Source: Canna indica (taxonomy: Eukaryota > Streptophyta > Magnoliopsida > Zingiberales > Cannaceae). From it: a stretch of DNA of 64,000 bases. Shown here one piece after another: positions 24,752 to 37,442 of this stretch; positions within the stretch are counted from its first letter, which is position 1, and each line of letters opens with the position of its first letter. Location of the stretch: NCBI GenBank assembly GCA_034359265.1, contig CP136891.1:86012001-86076000 (forward strand). Direction: 5' to 3'. A program made the position numbers and the translations under genes. The notes under the pieces were generated by a model. The model was not told the origin of the DNA and did not search any database. It saw only the letters and a list, made by a program, of their open reading frames with translations.

Positions 24752-26333
24752 ATGCTTTCACTTTTTCTAACACGTATGGTTCTCATAGTTGGACGTTCTT
24801 TGATTGGGAGCCTCAGCAACAATTTGTTAGGAGTGAAATCATCTCATGAAACCACAGGAAAGCTGACTCACCAATGTATTTTCTCTCAGGTATCCTGTTC
24901 CTCGTTTACTTGCTCTTTCATTTTGGTTAATAGATGTCACATGATGATAGCAATTTTTGTGTTGCATTCTTCATCTAGGGGAACTCCATGGGAATTTAAT
25001 TTACAAGTCAATTGTTAGCATGTAAGAAGTTCTTTGGAAAGGCTTCCCCATATACTGACATTTAAAGAGATTATTAATGAGGAATGCCTCAATGCGATTA
25101 TAACTTCAGTAGAATTCTGTGTTCTTGATGTTGACATATTGGTCTGCTATTTAACTCAACATGAAATGTCTACTGTCCTTCGTATAAACAATTGTTGGAT
25201 GGATGAAGTGTTAAATGCTCTATTATTACTATAAAAATATATGGGCTAGTTATCAAAGGGCCCTTTATACTTGTTTTTCTCCTCTTTATCTGATCATCTG
25301 CACCTTTAATGTTACTTTATCAACCCCCCATTGTAAGCCAGTGCCATCTCTGCCAGCCCACCATTGCTGCCTCTCCACTATATTGTGACATATATAGTGC
25401 CGCCAAAATGGCGAATGCTCATCCTTTTTCATCAACATGGTCTCTACCATTATTGTAGCCTCTCCTCTTGTACCAGCAAGACTGCCTTTGTCACTATACT
25501 ACCTATTCCCTTAATCTCTTTCCACCTTCCTCACAACCCCCACCCAATTTGTGTCCTACCTCCTCACCACCACCATCCACCTCCTGCCTATCCTCACCAT
25601 CATTTTTGTCCTCTTTTCTGAACAATTTTCAGTGCTGTGGAGGCTCAAATGAAGAAAATAAAGGGTCCAGGGTTGAGAGTATTTTAACAATGGGCGTCAT
25701 GCTGTTTGAAAATAGTGTGAAATATTTGATTAATTATAAGGTAATAGTATGGCACTTCAAGCTGTATCTATAATCAAACAGTTAATATGGTGGAAATTTT
25801 CCTTTCCTGAAAAAATTATAGACATAATTTCCTTTATTTATAAATGATTTATTTATGCATGGTCCAGGTAGTTCAAAATATTAAATGATTGAAGAGCTGT
25901 AAATGAAGGATTTATTCTGATGTATTAAGAGAAACTGAGATCTATCTTTCTGTGGCTGCAGCTAAGGACATTCATACAGATGAGGACAAACCTCAAAGTG
26001 GTGGACAACTCCGGTGCAAAGCGTGTAATGTGCATACAAGCTTTGAAAGGAAGGAGAGGAGCCCGGCTTGGTGACACCATAATTGCATCAGTAAAGGAAG
26101 CACAGCCTCGTGGTAAAGTAAAGAAGGGAGAAGTAGTTTATGGTGTCGTGGTGCGTGCTGCGATGCAGAAAGGCCGTTGTGATGGCAGTGAGATCAAGTT
26201 TGATGATAATGCAGTAGTTCTTGTGAACAAGCAGGGAGAACCAATAGGTACTCGTGTTTACGGGCCAGTGCCTCATGAGCTTAGAAAGAAAAAGCATGTT
26301 AAGATTCTGACTTTGGCAGAACACATAGCTTGA
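24752..26333 (+). CDS. HLP: Mitochondrial ribosomal protein uL14m (HUELLENLOS/HLP-like)
   Basis: Two coding exons, 24752-24889 and 25962-26333, join in phase to give 169 residues. The first 52 form an N-terminal mitochondrial presequence of the HLL/HLP type ([20 protein letters not shown], then RTFIQ). Residues 53-169 are a complete uL14 fold starting [20 protein letters not shown] and ending with the L14 signature region [17 protein letters not shown]. The protein binds 23S-type rRNA in the large mitoribosomal subunit. In Arabidopsis the HLL/HLP pair is needed for ovule and general growth. The family match across the splice ([14 protein letters not shown]) supports the exon pairing. The start Met is the first in the exon, and the next one (residue 9) is an alternative. 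The choice between HLL and HLP names is tentative. Confidence 0.9.
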
Positions 26334-27027
26334 GTAGCCATCTTCCCTAGGGTGTTATATGTCTGCTGAGGGTTCTGCTTGCTAGGTGAAGTCTGTCTTC
26401 TAGATATCTTTCTACAGAATGAACTTAACATTATGCGCTTGTTTGTTGAAGATGCAAGTGTCATTTGGGGGGTTATATCTTCACCCAATATTACTCGTTT
26501 GCAGTTTGCCTGTTAAAAGAATAATGCAACCAAGAATCTTTTTCTTGCTATTTTCCGTTGAAACTATCTTTTGTATCTTTAGTCAAGTCTTTGATTCTTG
26601 TTATCTGTCGATATTTGTAAGTGAGAACTTTGCTCGTTGGCTCATCAGCTTCATCAGTGATGTACAGCTGAAACCATTCTCCGTGACAGGTGCCCATGTT
26701 ACGTTGAACCCTGCTACGAGTACCGGTTCTTTAACCGCTGGTTGGAACCTGTGGCAATTGTTAGGTCACTGTGAAGTCTTTTAATTATTTCTTTTTTCGC
26801 CTTTGTGTACGCCCATTAGGACTGATGATTTTAGTATACAATGAAAAGCCTAGAAGCTTTGTGCCGTATTATGTTCAAGGAAAAGTTGAATGTTTAACAT
26901 AAAATTCAGTGTCCTGAAATGCTTCTCAGGATTGTAATGGTAATCCATTTGTTGCTCAAATATGTGTGCTTATCACATAGTGTTTGATGAAATGTCTACA
27001 GGCAGCACACATCAAAAGGTTCCACAC
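26334..27027. other. Convergent 3' region between L14 and INT genes
   Basis: This gap lies between two convergent genes. It should hold the 3' UTR of the plus-strand L14 gene and that of the minus-strand transporter. No other gene is seen; frames at 26273-26784 lack domains. Confidence 0.5.
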
Positions 27028-30000
27028 TCACACATTTGAATTCTTCCTTTCATCAGCTCCTTTTCTCCAGAACCTGAAACGCACAGCCGTCTTCTCCAGC
27101 ATCTTCTCCACCTCCTCAATAGGCAATCCCTTTGTTTCTGGCACACACATCAGCACAAAGAACAGAGCCACCACTGATATCAAGCCAAATATGAGAAAGG
27201 TCCATGAGGTTCCAATTGCCTCGGTGAGTGATAAAAATGATTGTGCAACAATCAGGTTTGAGATCCAATTTGCAGTTGCAGCAATTCCCCCACAAACTCC
27301 TCTGAATCTAAGAGGATATATCTCAGAGTTCACTATCCATGGTACAGTCCCCATCCCTGGTGAGAAGAAGATGATATATAGTGCCAACCCTATCAAAGCC
27401 ATCCATCCGAATCGGCTAGGGCATCCTCTTGTGTACCATAGCCTGTTCTCACCATGGCACATATCCTTCACCGTCGAATTTGAGATCAAACATGCACCAG
27501 GAAATAGCTGCAGTTGCAAGAAGACGAAGATCAGCTAACAACACTATGGGGAGAAGAAGATCAAATACAACTAAAGAAGTATATACATTCTTGATAAGTT
27601 GCTGACCTTATCAGCAGCAGAAGCACAGAAGCCACAGTCCGGAGATGATGCTTTCAAGCACTTCATGCAGTCCCAGGTGCTTGAGGTGGACGCATAATCT
27701 GGGCAGGTGTAGGCAGCAAAATGAGCTGTCTCCTGCCTGCTAATGCTCGGCGAATTTGACGTCGTCTCATGGAAGACGGCCGATAGAAGACCCAGAGAAA
27801 GAATTACACCACACAAGCTAATGATCAAAAGCTTCTTCCTCCCTGTCCTGTCTATGAAGTAAATGCTGACAATGGATCCTAATGCATTGAGGCCAGATGT
27901 TACAAGTGACAGTGCAAGTGCAGTTTGGTTTGATGCAAATCCAGCTAACTGAACAATTGTGGGACTGTAGTACATGACAGTGTTAATGCCCACAAATTGC
28001 TGGAAAACCTGGAGTCCTACTCCTGCTATGAGTCCTCTTCTCACTGTCTTAGTTTTTAGTAGCTTGATGAGGTTAATCTTCTCCGATGATCCTTCTTCTC
28101 GGATCTCAGCTTCCACTGATTCTCTTAGGGCTCTTATTTCTCCTTCAACCTCGGTAGCTGGATATATCTTTCTGAGTATGGCTCCGGCTTCTTCTTCTCT
28201 TCTCTGAATGCAATACAAAGTTTGTTATCATGTATGTCAGAATCTCAAGCATATAAATAGCAGAACTCACAGCAAATAACATAAAGAATCACAAGGATTT
28301 ATGTGGTTAGGTTCTTTCCTCTCTTTCGCCCAAAATGCTAATGAGACTCTTTTAAGTGTAACCTTTATTTTGTTCATCTAATATACCTTCCTATAGAGCC
28401 ATCGAGGTGATTCAGGAAGTAGCAGCATTAAGACAAACTGCACTAGAGCAGGAAGAGCAGCAACTCCAAGCATCCATCTCCACGTCCCAGGCGCCTGAAA
28501 ACAAATGATCATTACTTCCAACACTTTCACATTCTATTTTCATCTGATTACGGTAATCTTGAGTTGATTAAGGTTATGGACTGCAGTCAATCTAACTGTT
28601 TACCTTTGTAAAGGCTAAATTGATAAGATTGGACAGGAATTGACCCCCTGTGATGAGGAAGCCATTGGTGCTGACAAGTGCTCCTCTGATTCTTGCTGGT
28701 GAGGCTTCTGAGATGTAGAGAAGGGATGTCATTGAAGCCATCCCAACTCCGAGGCCGACGAAGACACGACCGACAATTAAATATGTGGGATTTCGGGCGG
28801 ATGCCATGATCACAGCACCTGTAAAGAAGAGGAAATCGGCTACTAATATCGACGTCTTCCTTCCGAAACGGTCGTTTGCCCATCCTCCAATTGCTGCTCC
28901 AATGATTGCTCCTGCAACTGCTGTGCTCACAATGCTCTCCTGTATGTTTCATTCACAATATAATTCTAGGAATTGTTCTTTGATAAAGTAGATGAGTACC
29001 TAAGTTTTTTCCCCAAGATTATGTTAAGCATAAAGTAATAAATGTTATTCTTCATGAACAAGGTGTAGCTCCAATAGAGATTAAATGAAAGAGAACAGAC
29101 TGCAATAACATGGACATGTTCAAATTATGGACATCCAGAGATGCTATAATTAGACCAGATTAATTGATTATGATTAATGACAAGAGGAGGGCAGGGAAAC
29201 ACTTAGCAAACGTTAATTGAAATAGTAAAAAAGCAAATTTAATAGCCAGCTCTAACTACAGATGGTCTACAGATAGTCCATGCAGTCAACTCCAACTATT
29301 AGGACCTTACAGCTTGCTGTGGTTGTGAAGTATAGATGTTTTTTTATCACATGACCTAAAGTTAAAACCATGTCTAAAAGAACAGATCATAGAAACTTGA
29401 AGAGATGATGTACTCTGATCTGAGAACCTGGGTATTCCTGCAACAAGTTCTTTTATACTTAACATTTTGTTTTCTTCATACCTGATAATTTTATCTTCAG
29501 AGGTGAGTTAATCTAGAACACACTTTTCATAAAGCATGCTTAAAGGGGGTAGCTCATCACCTGTAGCCATGTCTTCTTATCTACTGAAGTGAAGTCATCC
29601 CGAATGTAAAGTAATGCTCCAGAAATTACACCTTCAAAGAATCAAAAGTGAGGAAAAAAAATGAGAACAGCAACACTTTGTAATATATGCTGAGAATTGT
29701 GTCAGAGAGAAATTAGAATGAGAAGAAAATCCTATTTTATTTGGGGGGAAAGGGAGGATAAAAGAGGTGATAAACAAATTAATATCTTTTTCTTTTCACC
29801 TAAATCTTAATTTATATAAGACATTTCCTCTCTTTTGACTTTCCTCAAATCTTGTTGTTGCTGAATAACTTAAAAGGCATAACCTTTATGACCTTATCCT
29901 TGAAAATTCATAGTTCCCTTTCTATCCACCCAATTCCAGGAACATATGAAACCCTAAATTGCTGACAATCCACAAAAAATGGCTAAAATGAATCAGGATA

Positions 30001-30189
30001 CAACACCTTTCTCAAAAAAAAAAGGATACAACAACATCGATAGCAGCAATTGTTACCTGTATCATAACCGAAGAGAAGGCCACCAATTCCTGCAGAAAAA
30101 GCCAGCCGAAGCACATATGGGTTTCTCCAAGCCAAAGAGAAACACTCTCTGAAAGCAGAACCATCAGCTTCATGAACTCCTCCTTCCAT
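27028..30189 (-). CDS. Inositol/H+ symporter, INT2-like (major facilitator)
   Basis: Six exons (30189-30057, 29631-29561, 28939-28604, 28494-28387, 28203-27607, 27507-27028) join in frame to a 574-residue protein, close to the usual length of plant INT2 proteins. Twelve membrane segments are expected. Sugar-porter motifs include [12 protein letters not shown] (34-45), [10 protein letters not shown] (207-216), [14 protein letters not shown] (284-297), DRTGRKK (334-340), [10 protein letters not shown] (476-485) and PETKG (538-542). The large outside loop between helices 9 and 10 carries the cysteine-rich PSI-like domain found in plant INTs (Cys 383, 395, 398, 406, 409, 421, 432, 444). It moves inositols with protons across the plasma membrane in this family. 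The N-terminus MEGGVHEAD...[19 protein letters not shown] fits INT2 better than INT4 or the tonoplast INT1. The gene looks intact. Confidence 0.95.
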
Positions 30190-30876
30190 GAGCTTGAAGG
30201 CAAAAGAGCAGCGAGAGAGTTTACAGACACTCTAATTCACCATCAATGTGAGGGAAGCAAATGCGGTGGGAGGACTTGGGAGAGGGTGAGAGGAGCTCGT
30301 GAATTGTGATATGTGATCGCCATTGTTGCTCTCATGGAGGATTATTTATGGACGCAAGCGAGAAGAATCCTGTGAAGGGATTGACTTGTCCTTTTATCTT
30401 TGACTCCCATGATTTGTGATGGATTGCGGTCGGTACACTGTGTGCAGATAAATATCAAATGTGGATTTTTTTTCTTCATTTAGAACACAAAATTTGCTTA
30501 AATGATGCAATAAATCTATCATGTTTTCTTATATATAGATTTTGATGATATAGCAGCTGAATTAATATATCTACTGCTGTAATTTAGGAGCTTCACAGAA
30601 AAGACAGGGAGGAACAAGAAGAAAAGTAGTAAAAGATAATCTATGAACAGATAAGAAAAGTTATCCAGTTGTCCAAGGCCATAGTTTACTATATTCTAAA
30701 AGTTATCCAATTGTCCTCCGAACCTAGCTACCCAAAATTACGGATAGATCCGAATTAAATTCGGATAGAGTCTAGAATAAAAATTAAAGAATCGATTATA
30801 ATCGATCCTGATTCGAGTCCAACACATTGGGTACTTAGAACCGGAATAAGAGCCGGTATCTGAAATATTTACTCCG
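30190..30876. other. INT promoter side and spacer
   Basis: This lies upstream of the minus-strand INT start codon. It should contain that gene's promoter and leader. No clear TATA box could be singled out, and I see no further gene. Confidence 0.35.
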
Positions 30877-31140
30877 GAACCTGTAAATGAACAAGTTCTA
30901 ACAAGACACTCTAAACTTGTAAATGAATAGGTTCTAATAAAACACCCAAAGCATGTAAATAAATAGGTTCCAACAGCTACAAGACACCATGAAGTTGCAA
31001 ATGAATAGGTTCTAATAGAATACCCAAAGCATGTAAATAAATAGGTTCCAACGGCTACAAGGCACCCTAAACTTGTAAATGAATAGGTTCTAATAGAATA
31101 CCCAAAGCATGTAAATAAATAGGTTCCAACGACTACAGGA
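30877..31140. repeat. 78-bp tandem repeat (about 3.4 copies)
   Basis: A unit of about 78 bp repeats in direct order. Each unit holds two related halves built around GTAAATGAATAGGTTCTAA and GTAAATAAATAGGTTCCAA. The array sits inside a low-complexity region with GGATCCG-type words at 30750-31260 that resembles degenerate hAT MITE sequence. Confidence 0.8.
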
Positions 31141-31594
31141 TACTTGGAACTTGTACTACACCATAGATTTCGGATAAGGTTCGATTCTAGGTTCCAACAG
31201 TGTAGGATCTGGATCCAAAACCTAGGAACCGATCCTATACAAAGTAGGATTCGAATATCATGAAAACTAAAAGGTATCCAGACCCATTCACCCTTATTAT
31301 ATTCATTTGCTTATTGGTCGTCACATCATTATAAATCGTAAATTATCTATATTTTCAAAATTGATTTTGTAATAAAAATATTTATAAATGATTACTTTTT
31401 AAAACAAATCTCTAATTAAAATTCCATTTGTCATGTGTATCATAACATATACGGATATACCACATCATTAGTTTAACGAGGAACCTAAAACCAACTTAAC
31501 GGTCAGATGATAAAACGATAATTGATATTCTGTTTATACACTATAAAATTAATTTTTAGATATATTCGTTAAAACATGGATAGCTCAATATATA

Positions 31595-32030
31595 TGAATT
31601 GGATTAGCACTTTCGACCCGATCGGATCAAGCCCCAGAAATACTCATACTCATGAATCAAATTCAGATCAAGCCAACTACAATCTAGCCCGGGGCTTCAC
31701 CTAGTCGTACAAGGACACACATGTCCTTCATTAATTATTAGATGTTCGGCAATAATGAGTTCATCAACATGTTCGAGATAAACATCGATCCATTACGGGC
31801 ATATCATCGCGAGATTCAAGAAGACATCATCGCTTTGAGACATCTCTAACATATACTATATATAAACAGACATGACACGCATCATGTATGCTCTCAATTT
31901 CAATTTCATGCCCACCATCAGAAAATATTTTTTACTTGAGCGTCGAAGTGCCTTTGCAAGTCTCTCCATCGGAGCAACACCGGAACAGGAGATGCGCATA
32001 CCCACGTCACTTCGACTTTAGGTAAGAACA
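31595..32030 (+). repeat. LTR-like dispersed repeat, copy B
   Basis: This is the same family as copy A, without the nested insert. It shows the GGATTAGCACTTTCGACC start, ACTCATGAATCA, the ACTATATATAAAC box near 31855, the CTTGAGCGTCGAAGTGCCTTTGCA block near 31935 and the AAGAACA end. Confidence 0.55.
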
Positions 32031-35000
32031 ATATATAACGTAGATAACTTGTTATATTTTCTTTCCCACATGCGATGATAATATATCCAATATTTTTTGA
32101 ATACCTAAATTATCTCTCACAGTCAAATTGAATTTTAATACTTATTAGTTGAATTCAAGTAGGTTTGATATAAAAGAGTTAATGACCATATCCAACTAAG
32201 ATAAGAGAAATATTTGTAAGTAGCCAACCGAAGATTTTAAAGATTTTGGTATTGGTGAATTTAAAATCAATTCTTATGTGGCAGCTGATGTGTACACACT
32301 AATTTAAAAAATTATTTTTTAATCTTAAAAAATATCATGTATGCAATTTAGGTCCATGCTGGAACTTTATTTATAGATATCCAGAAAGATTATATGTCTA
32401 TTTTTTCCAAATTGAAAAACACTAAGCTGATGCATAATAGTCAAATATTTCACCCTCAAAGACAAGTGTAAGGTGATAAATACTATACAGGCATGCATAT
32501 CATTATCATCCAAGAACATCACCAGGAATCTCTAGTTTGAAAATTGACTACTTCAATTATTTGCTTTTAAAATGTCAGGAATGATAGAAAATTAAGGGAT
32601 GCACTAATTATTTAGTTGTCAATTTCTCCTTCTTATAATATTATAATAAAACAAAATCCACAAGGTTTTGGACTGATTGGTTGACCAAAAGGCAAGAGTG
32701 TGTGGAGAGAAGAAGTGGCCAACAAAATCACATGCTGTTGACTTTGTTTGTTCTTCCAATGCAACTTTCTTTTGCTTGGTTTCAAGAAATGTCCAGTGTG
32801 CATTAATTAATGCTTCTCCTTCATGCAGTTTTCTGCAGTAATTTACTTCCCTATTTTTACATTTTTTTCACTTTATAATATTTATTTTAGGGGGAGAATA
32901 GATATTAAATAAATTCTAAGCAGAAATTTTGCTAAAACTTAAAAAAGCTCCCAGTAATATATATAGTCTCATGAAGATCATTGTATATGTTTTACTTTGC
33001 ATAACATAGAGGGATTAATTTCACAACTGGAGTTCTCATCTTTTAAGTTGAAATGAAACAATCTTACACAAATATTCTCCCTCCATTTTCACCTACTATA
33101 TATTTAGAATTGCAGAATTGATCAATATGTGTTCCTTCTTTTGTTTAATCATTTCATGATTTATTAATATAAAAAGTATTAGATGACAACTTTTATATAT
33201 ATAAATTGAGCATAATACTGATCAATATTGAAGTGATGTTTCATGTGTATAAATGATAAAGCTTTGTTTTTAAAAAAGTGATTTTGATGCTCAAAAAGGG
33301 GGTTGGCTAAACTCTTATCAACAGATTTAAAAGATATCCAGCAAATTAAAGTTTTAAGAATCTTCACACCTTTTTGATATGTCAAGTTTCTTATGATTAA
33401 TTCACTGGATAATTAACCTCCCATCATTTTTTGCCATTAATTAATATTCCAAATGTTAGGTTGGAACATGTGAATCATCCATTTTGGATTATTATCCTAG
33501 AAGATAAAATTATTTGGAAACTAATTCGCTAAAAGAACAAAGAACAAAAATAGAAAAATTCCAATTTTAACCAGGTTTTTTTATTTTCGTACATGTGAGT
33601 ATATATTTTCCTATCGAATTTAATTAATAGAGTTTGAATAACTCTTAGAACTAAATTTAAAATTGATTCCTATTGAATTAAGTTTATCTTCATTTGGCTA
33701 ATCTAAGCCAAAGTTGTCACAACAAATCCAAAACAAATTAAACTTCACCAGCTGGATTAATCAGTTTGACCAAGGATTAGCCAAATCGCGCGTATGTAGT
33801 CTAATTTACTCAAGAACTAAATTGGTTGGTTTTAATGTAATCCAAGTTTTCAACAATTTATACTCAACAATTAATCAGTTAATAGAAGGGAATTCATTAT
33901 ATCCTATCAATATAATTAAGAACCAATCCAATGAGAAAACCAATCAAACCTAATTAATTAGATATAGATCAGTGATTCAAGTTTATTTTATTTTTTACTT
34001 TAACTTGAATCAAACTACTTTGGATTAGTTATAAATCCTGAAATTGATGGCTCAATAGATTCAAAATCTGATTGGGATACTAAAACCAATGGTTTTCAGT
34101 AAACAGTACTGTTGAAGACATGGACTGCCTCACTGAAATCATAGATATGGATGATGTAGAAGGACAATTCACTCTTTTACTAAAGAGCTTAAAGAAAAGG
34201 ACAGCTGACCTTTTCTCTTTGCTGCAGTCAGCAGTTCACACTGGAGTCTTAAATAGGGCAGATTGTTTTAATTAACAGAAGGGTTCAATAATCAGATTAG
34301 GACTAATGGGGATATTGCTGACTTTTTTTGCTTTGGAATACCTAATAGATCCTTGTAGATTACTCTTAAACCTTCCTGATCAGGGAGAAGCTGATGCTTC
34401 CCAACCTTCATGGGTCATGCACAATTAACAAACTAATTAAGAAGAGACAGGTGAACAATTAACATTAATTTGAACAAGTAATTAATGTAGGCTTCACACT
34501 AGCTATTCAAAAGCTGTTTTTTTTGCATGCTTGTGTATGTTTCTGGTGTCATCACTCTTTGGCAAAAAGTTATCCATCATTTTTATTTTTCTTTCAAGTT
34601 GACTGATGATATGAGTTTCCTTCTCAAACTGCAGTTGTGACCTTGTGGAACAACCACATGCTTCCATTGTATTTGTGGTCTATTATGTACTGCTTGTGGA
34701 CTGAGACAGTGACTGAATTGTGTAGACTTCCACAATTCTCTTTTAAAAAGATTATTCTCTGTTTATTTCTGCTAGCTAGATGTAGACTTCCATTTCAATT
34801 TCTCAAGGTTTGATTTAATCAAATGACAACAAATCATAGGGTTATATATTAGTATCTGAAAACTTTTTGGGCAAATCATGGGGATATAATATTATAGTAT
34901 AATTTTTGAGCCTCTAGTGAGCTGAGGACTTAATTAAACATCTCCTACAGCATGTACACTAATTAGACAACAATGGAAACTAATCAATGAATATCCTTCT

Positions 35001-36662
35001 GTGGGATGAACCTGTCATTAACCACAATTTTAAGGAAGAAAAAGTGAGCAGTAGTTCAAGTTTGTGAAAAGAGACCTTTCATTTGGACACTTCATTAAAT
35101 GAAGAGAGAGAAAGGCACGGGCGGTGTGAGAGTCCAGTGGACTCGCACCCAACGTAGAAACCACCATATCAGTATACATATATGCACAATCCACGCACAT
35201 ATGAATATAATCAAAAAGATAAATATATAGTGATGTAATTCTCCAAATTAATTATAACAAGAGAATGAATCAGATTAATTTGATAAATTATATATATGCT
35301 CTTAATTAGATGAATGTTATTTTCAAGGCAAATTAAGCAAAGGTTAACTAATATGCCTAGCTAATGGGTCGAATCATCTTATTAATTTCATGTGGTTGGA
35401 TACTTAAATCATCCATCCTTTGTGCTGATTAAGCAGAATCTTAAACAAAAGCCTACGATAAATTATCTTGAAATGTTAGTAGTTACCTCTATTATGCAAG
35501 CATGTAAATTTTCTATTAAATTCATTGAGTGAATCTCTATCTGAATTAATTTCCGGATATGGTCCGAGCCCGAAGAGCTAGTTTAGTCCAACAATCAATG
35601 TTGGAATGTCTATTTGGGTACCTAATATTTTTTCAAAGCTCATATTTTTTTTGCTGAAGCATTAATTTTTTTTTTGCTTGGGCAGTAAATCGGGCAAGCC
35701 AGAACAAGCATTGATTTAGCTTTTCAAAAAAATGCATTTATTGAAATTAATTAATTAACACAATAATATATTGATTATAATGTGCAAGTACGCCAAGCAC
35801 AAGAAGTTAAAAGATAGCCGATGGTGATGGCGCTTTAAAGCAGATAATATCAGGTGGAGTTGCATTGCATGCTAGCCATGTCAGATCAGCGTGTGGAGGA
35901 GGAAATGAAATGAAATGAAATGTAAGAGGTTGATGCGACTGCGAGCTCAATACACTCGATGAACAAGAACGAGAGCAACAGCAGATCGGCGTGATCTTTG
36001 ACCCTCCTATTCCCCAGCTACAAACCAATCGCATAATTCCAAACTCACGCGGATAACGATATATTAGTAGTTCCTTCTCTTCTCTTCTCTTCTCTTCTCT
36101 TCTTCTTCTTCGTCGTCGTCTAAGAGTACGTACTGAGAGTGAGACGACTCGGCCAGGAGGACGCCTCCACGTGACGAATATTGCATGCGCTTCGCGCTCG
36201 CAACTCACGTCGCTCGGGTGCGCTCTCACGCGATCAGCGCCGTGGAAGCTGATTCGGACGGTCAGATGGCCGGGGCGGGCGAGCCGCGTGAATGCGGGGA
36301 AATGTCGGCGACGCCCTCCTTTAATTCCCTGGCAATGGCATGGGGTTCGGATTCAAGAATGCGCCGAAGCCCGAGAGGGACGAGGGTCAAACGGCGGCGC
36401 GAGGACGTTAGCTGTCGGGCTGTCGGTTGGCCTTCCGTGACGGACGTTTCGCGTTCTCCGTTGTCCCTCCCCCCCCCCCCTTCCGTTTACTTCCCGTACC
36501 TCACCACCACTCCTTACCTTCCTTCCCTTTTATAGCATCCCCTCTCTCTCTCTCTCTACAGAGGTTGCCGGGTTTCAGAGATCACCATCTGCTGCAAAGG
36601 CTACCGAACCATGTTCCATCGACTCATCTCCTTCTCTCCCTCTCTCTCCTTTGCTTTCTCCA
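32031..36662. other. Long gene-free spacer
   Basis: About 4.6 kb is AT-rich and lacks supportable genes up to about 35.8 kb. From 35.8 kb the GC content rises towards the glutaredoxin gene, with a TTCTC/TTC/GTC microsatellite at about 36075-36120 and a poly-C tract near 36470. Frames in that GC-rich part (35807-36535) have no domain and are probably promoter sequence. Confidence 0.4.
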
Positions 36663-36677
36663 TATATATATATAAAT
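36663..36677 (+). promoter_or_regulatory. TATA box of the glutaredoxin gene
   Basis: A TATATATATATAAAT run ends 69 bp before the glutaredoxin ATG, preceded by CT-rich sequence. TGACG words further upstream (for example near 36173 and 36438) are potential TGA-factor sites. Confidence 0.6.
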
Positions 36678-36746
36678 GCAGCATAGTGCACGCCAAGCCC
36701 AAGCACATTATTAAACCCAGCAACCCGTAAGAGTTGGAGGACGAGG

Positions 36747-37145
36747 ATGGTGGAGGAGGCGGAGGAGCTGGTGGTGAGATGGGCGCCGGCGAGCCCGTAC
36801 GAGACGGTGGCGATGATGGCGAGCGGAAACGCGGTGGTGGTGTTCAGCGTCAGCGGATGCTGCATGTGCCACGTCGTGAAGCGGCTGCTGCTGGGGCTGG
36901 GTGTCGGGCCGACGGTCTACGAGCTCGACCAGGAGAAGGGCGGCCGGGAGATACAAGCGGTGCTCTCCCACCTGCTCCTGTCGTCGTCGGGCTCGTCGAC
37001 GACGACGTCGGCCTCTTCCTCCGGCGGGGTTCCGGCGGTGTTCGTGGGTGGGAAGCTGCTGGGCGGGGTGGAGAAGGTGATGTCGTGCCACATCAATGGT
37101 TCGCTTGTTCCGCTCCTCAAGCAAGTCGGTGCTCTCTGGCTCTGA
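36747..37145 (+). CDS. CC-type (ROXY) glutaredoxin
   Basis: This single-exon, 132-residue protein is of the plant-specific class III glutaredoxins, which act in nucleus and cytosol and bind TGA bZIP factors. The active site is CCMC (residues 38-41) after VVVFSVSG. The GSH-binding TVP-like segment is [14 protein letters not shown] (93-106). The C-terminus is the ALWL motif (129-132) needed in ROXYs for TOPLESS-type interaction. Between the Glu-Ile-Gln helix and GVPAVF there is a Ser/Thr-rich insert (about 79-92), longer than in typical 100-110-residue members. The Met at 36747 is the first in this frame after the TATA box. It looks intact. Confidence 0.95.
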   Translation: MVEEAEELVVRWAPASPYETVAMMASGNAVVVFSVSGCCMCHVVKRLLLGLGVGPTVYELDQEKGGREIQAVLSHLLLSSSGSSTTTSASSSGGVPAVFVGGKLLGGVEKVMSCHINGSLVPLLKQVGALWL

Positions 37146-37381
37146 AACTACACCAGTAATCTTCTGATGTCTTCCTCTCTAGATTTAACATGCAGTGTAA
37201 ATATTTATATATATGCTTCTAATTAAAGTCACTGTTAGCTAATAGCTCAAAGAATGTTCGCACTCAAAGAATTATGCTAATTAATATTAGGAAAGAAAAG
37301 TGTATTAATTGGTGTGAAATCATCATCACATATTTGATATTATATCTCTTTGTGGAAATGTGAAGACTGGCTTGAACAAGA

Positions 37382-37442
<61 letters not shown>

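Noticed and set aside
35807..36535. Several frames of 80-140 codons on both strands
   Set aside because: All overlap in a GC-rich promoter region before the glutaredoxin, with no domain and no shared support.
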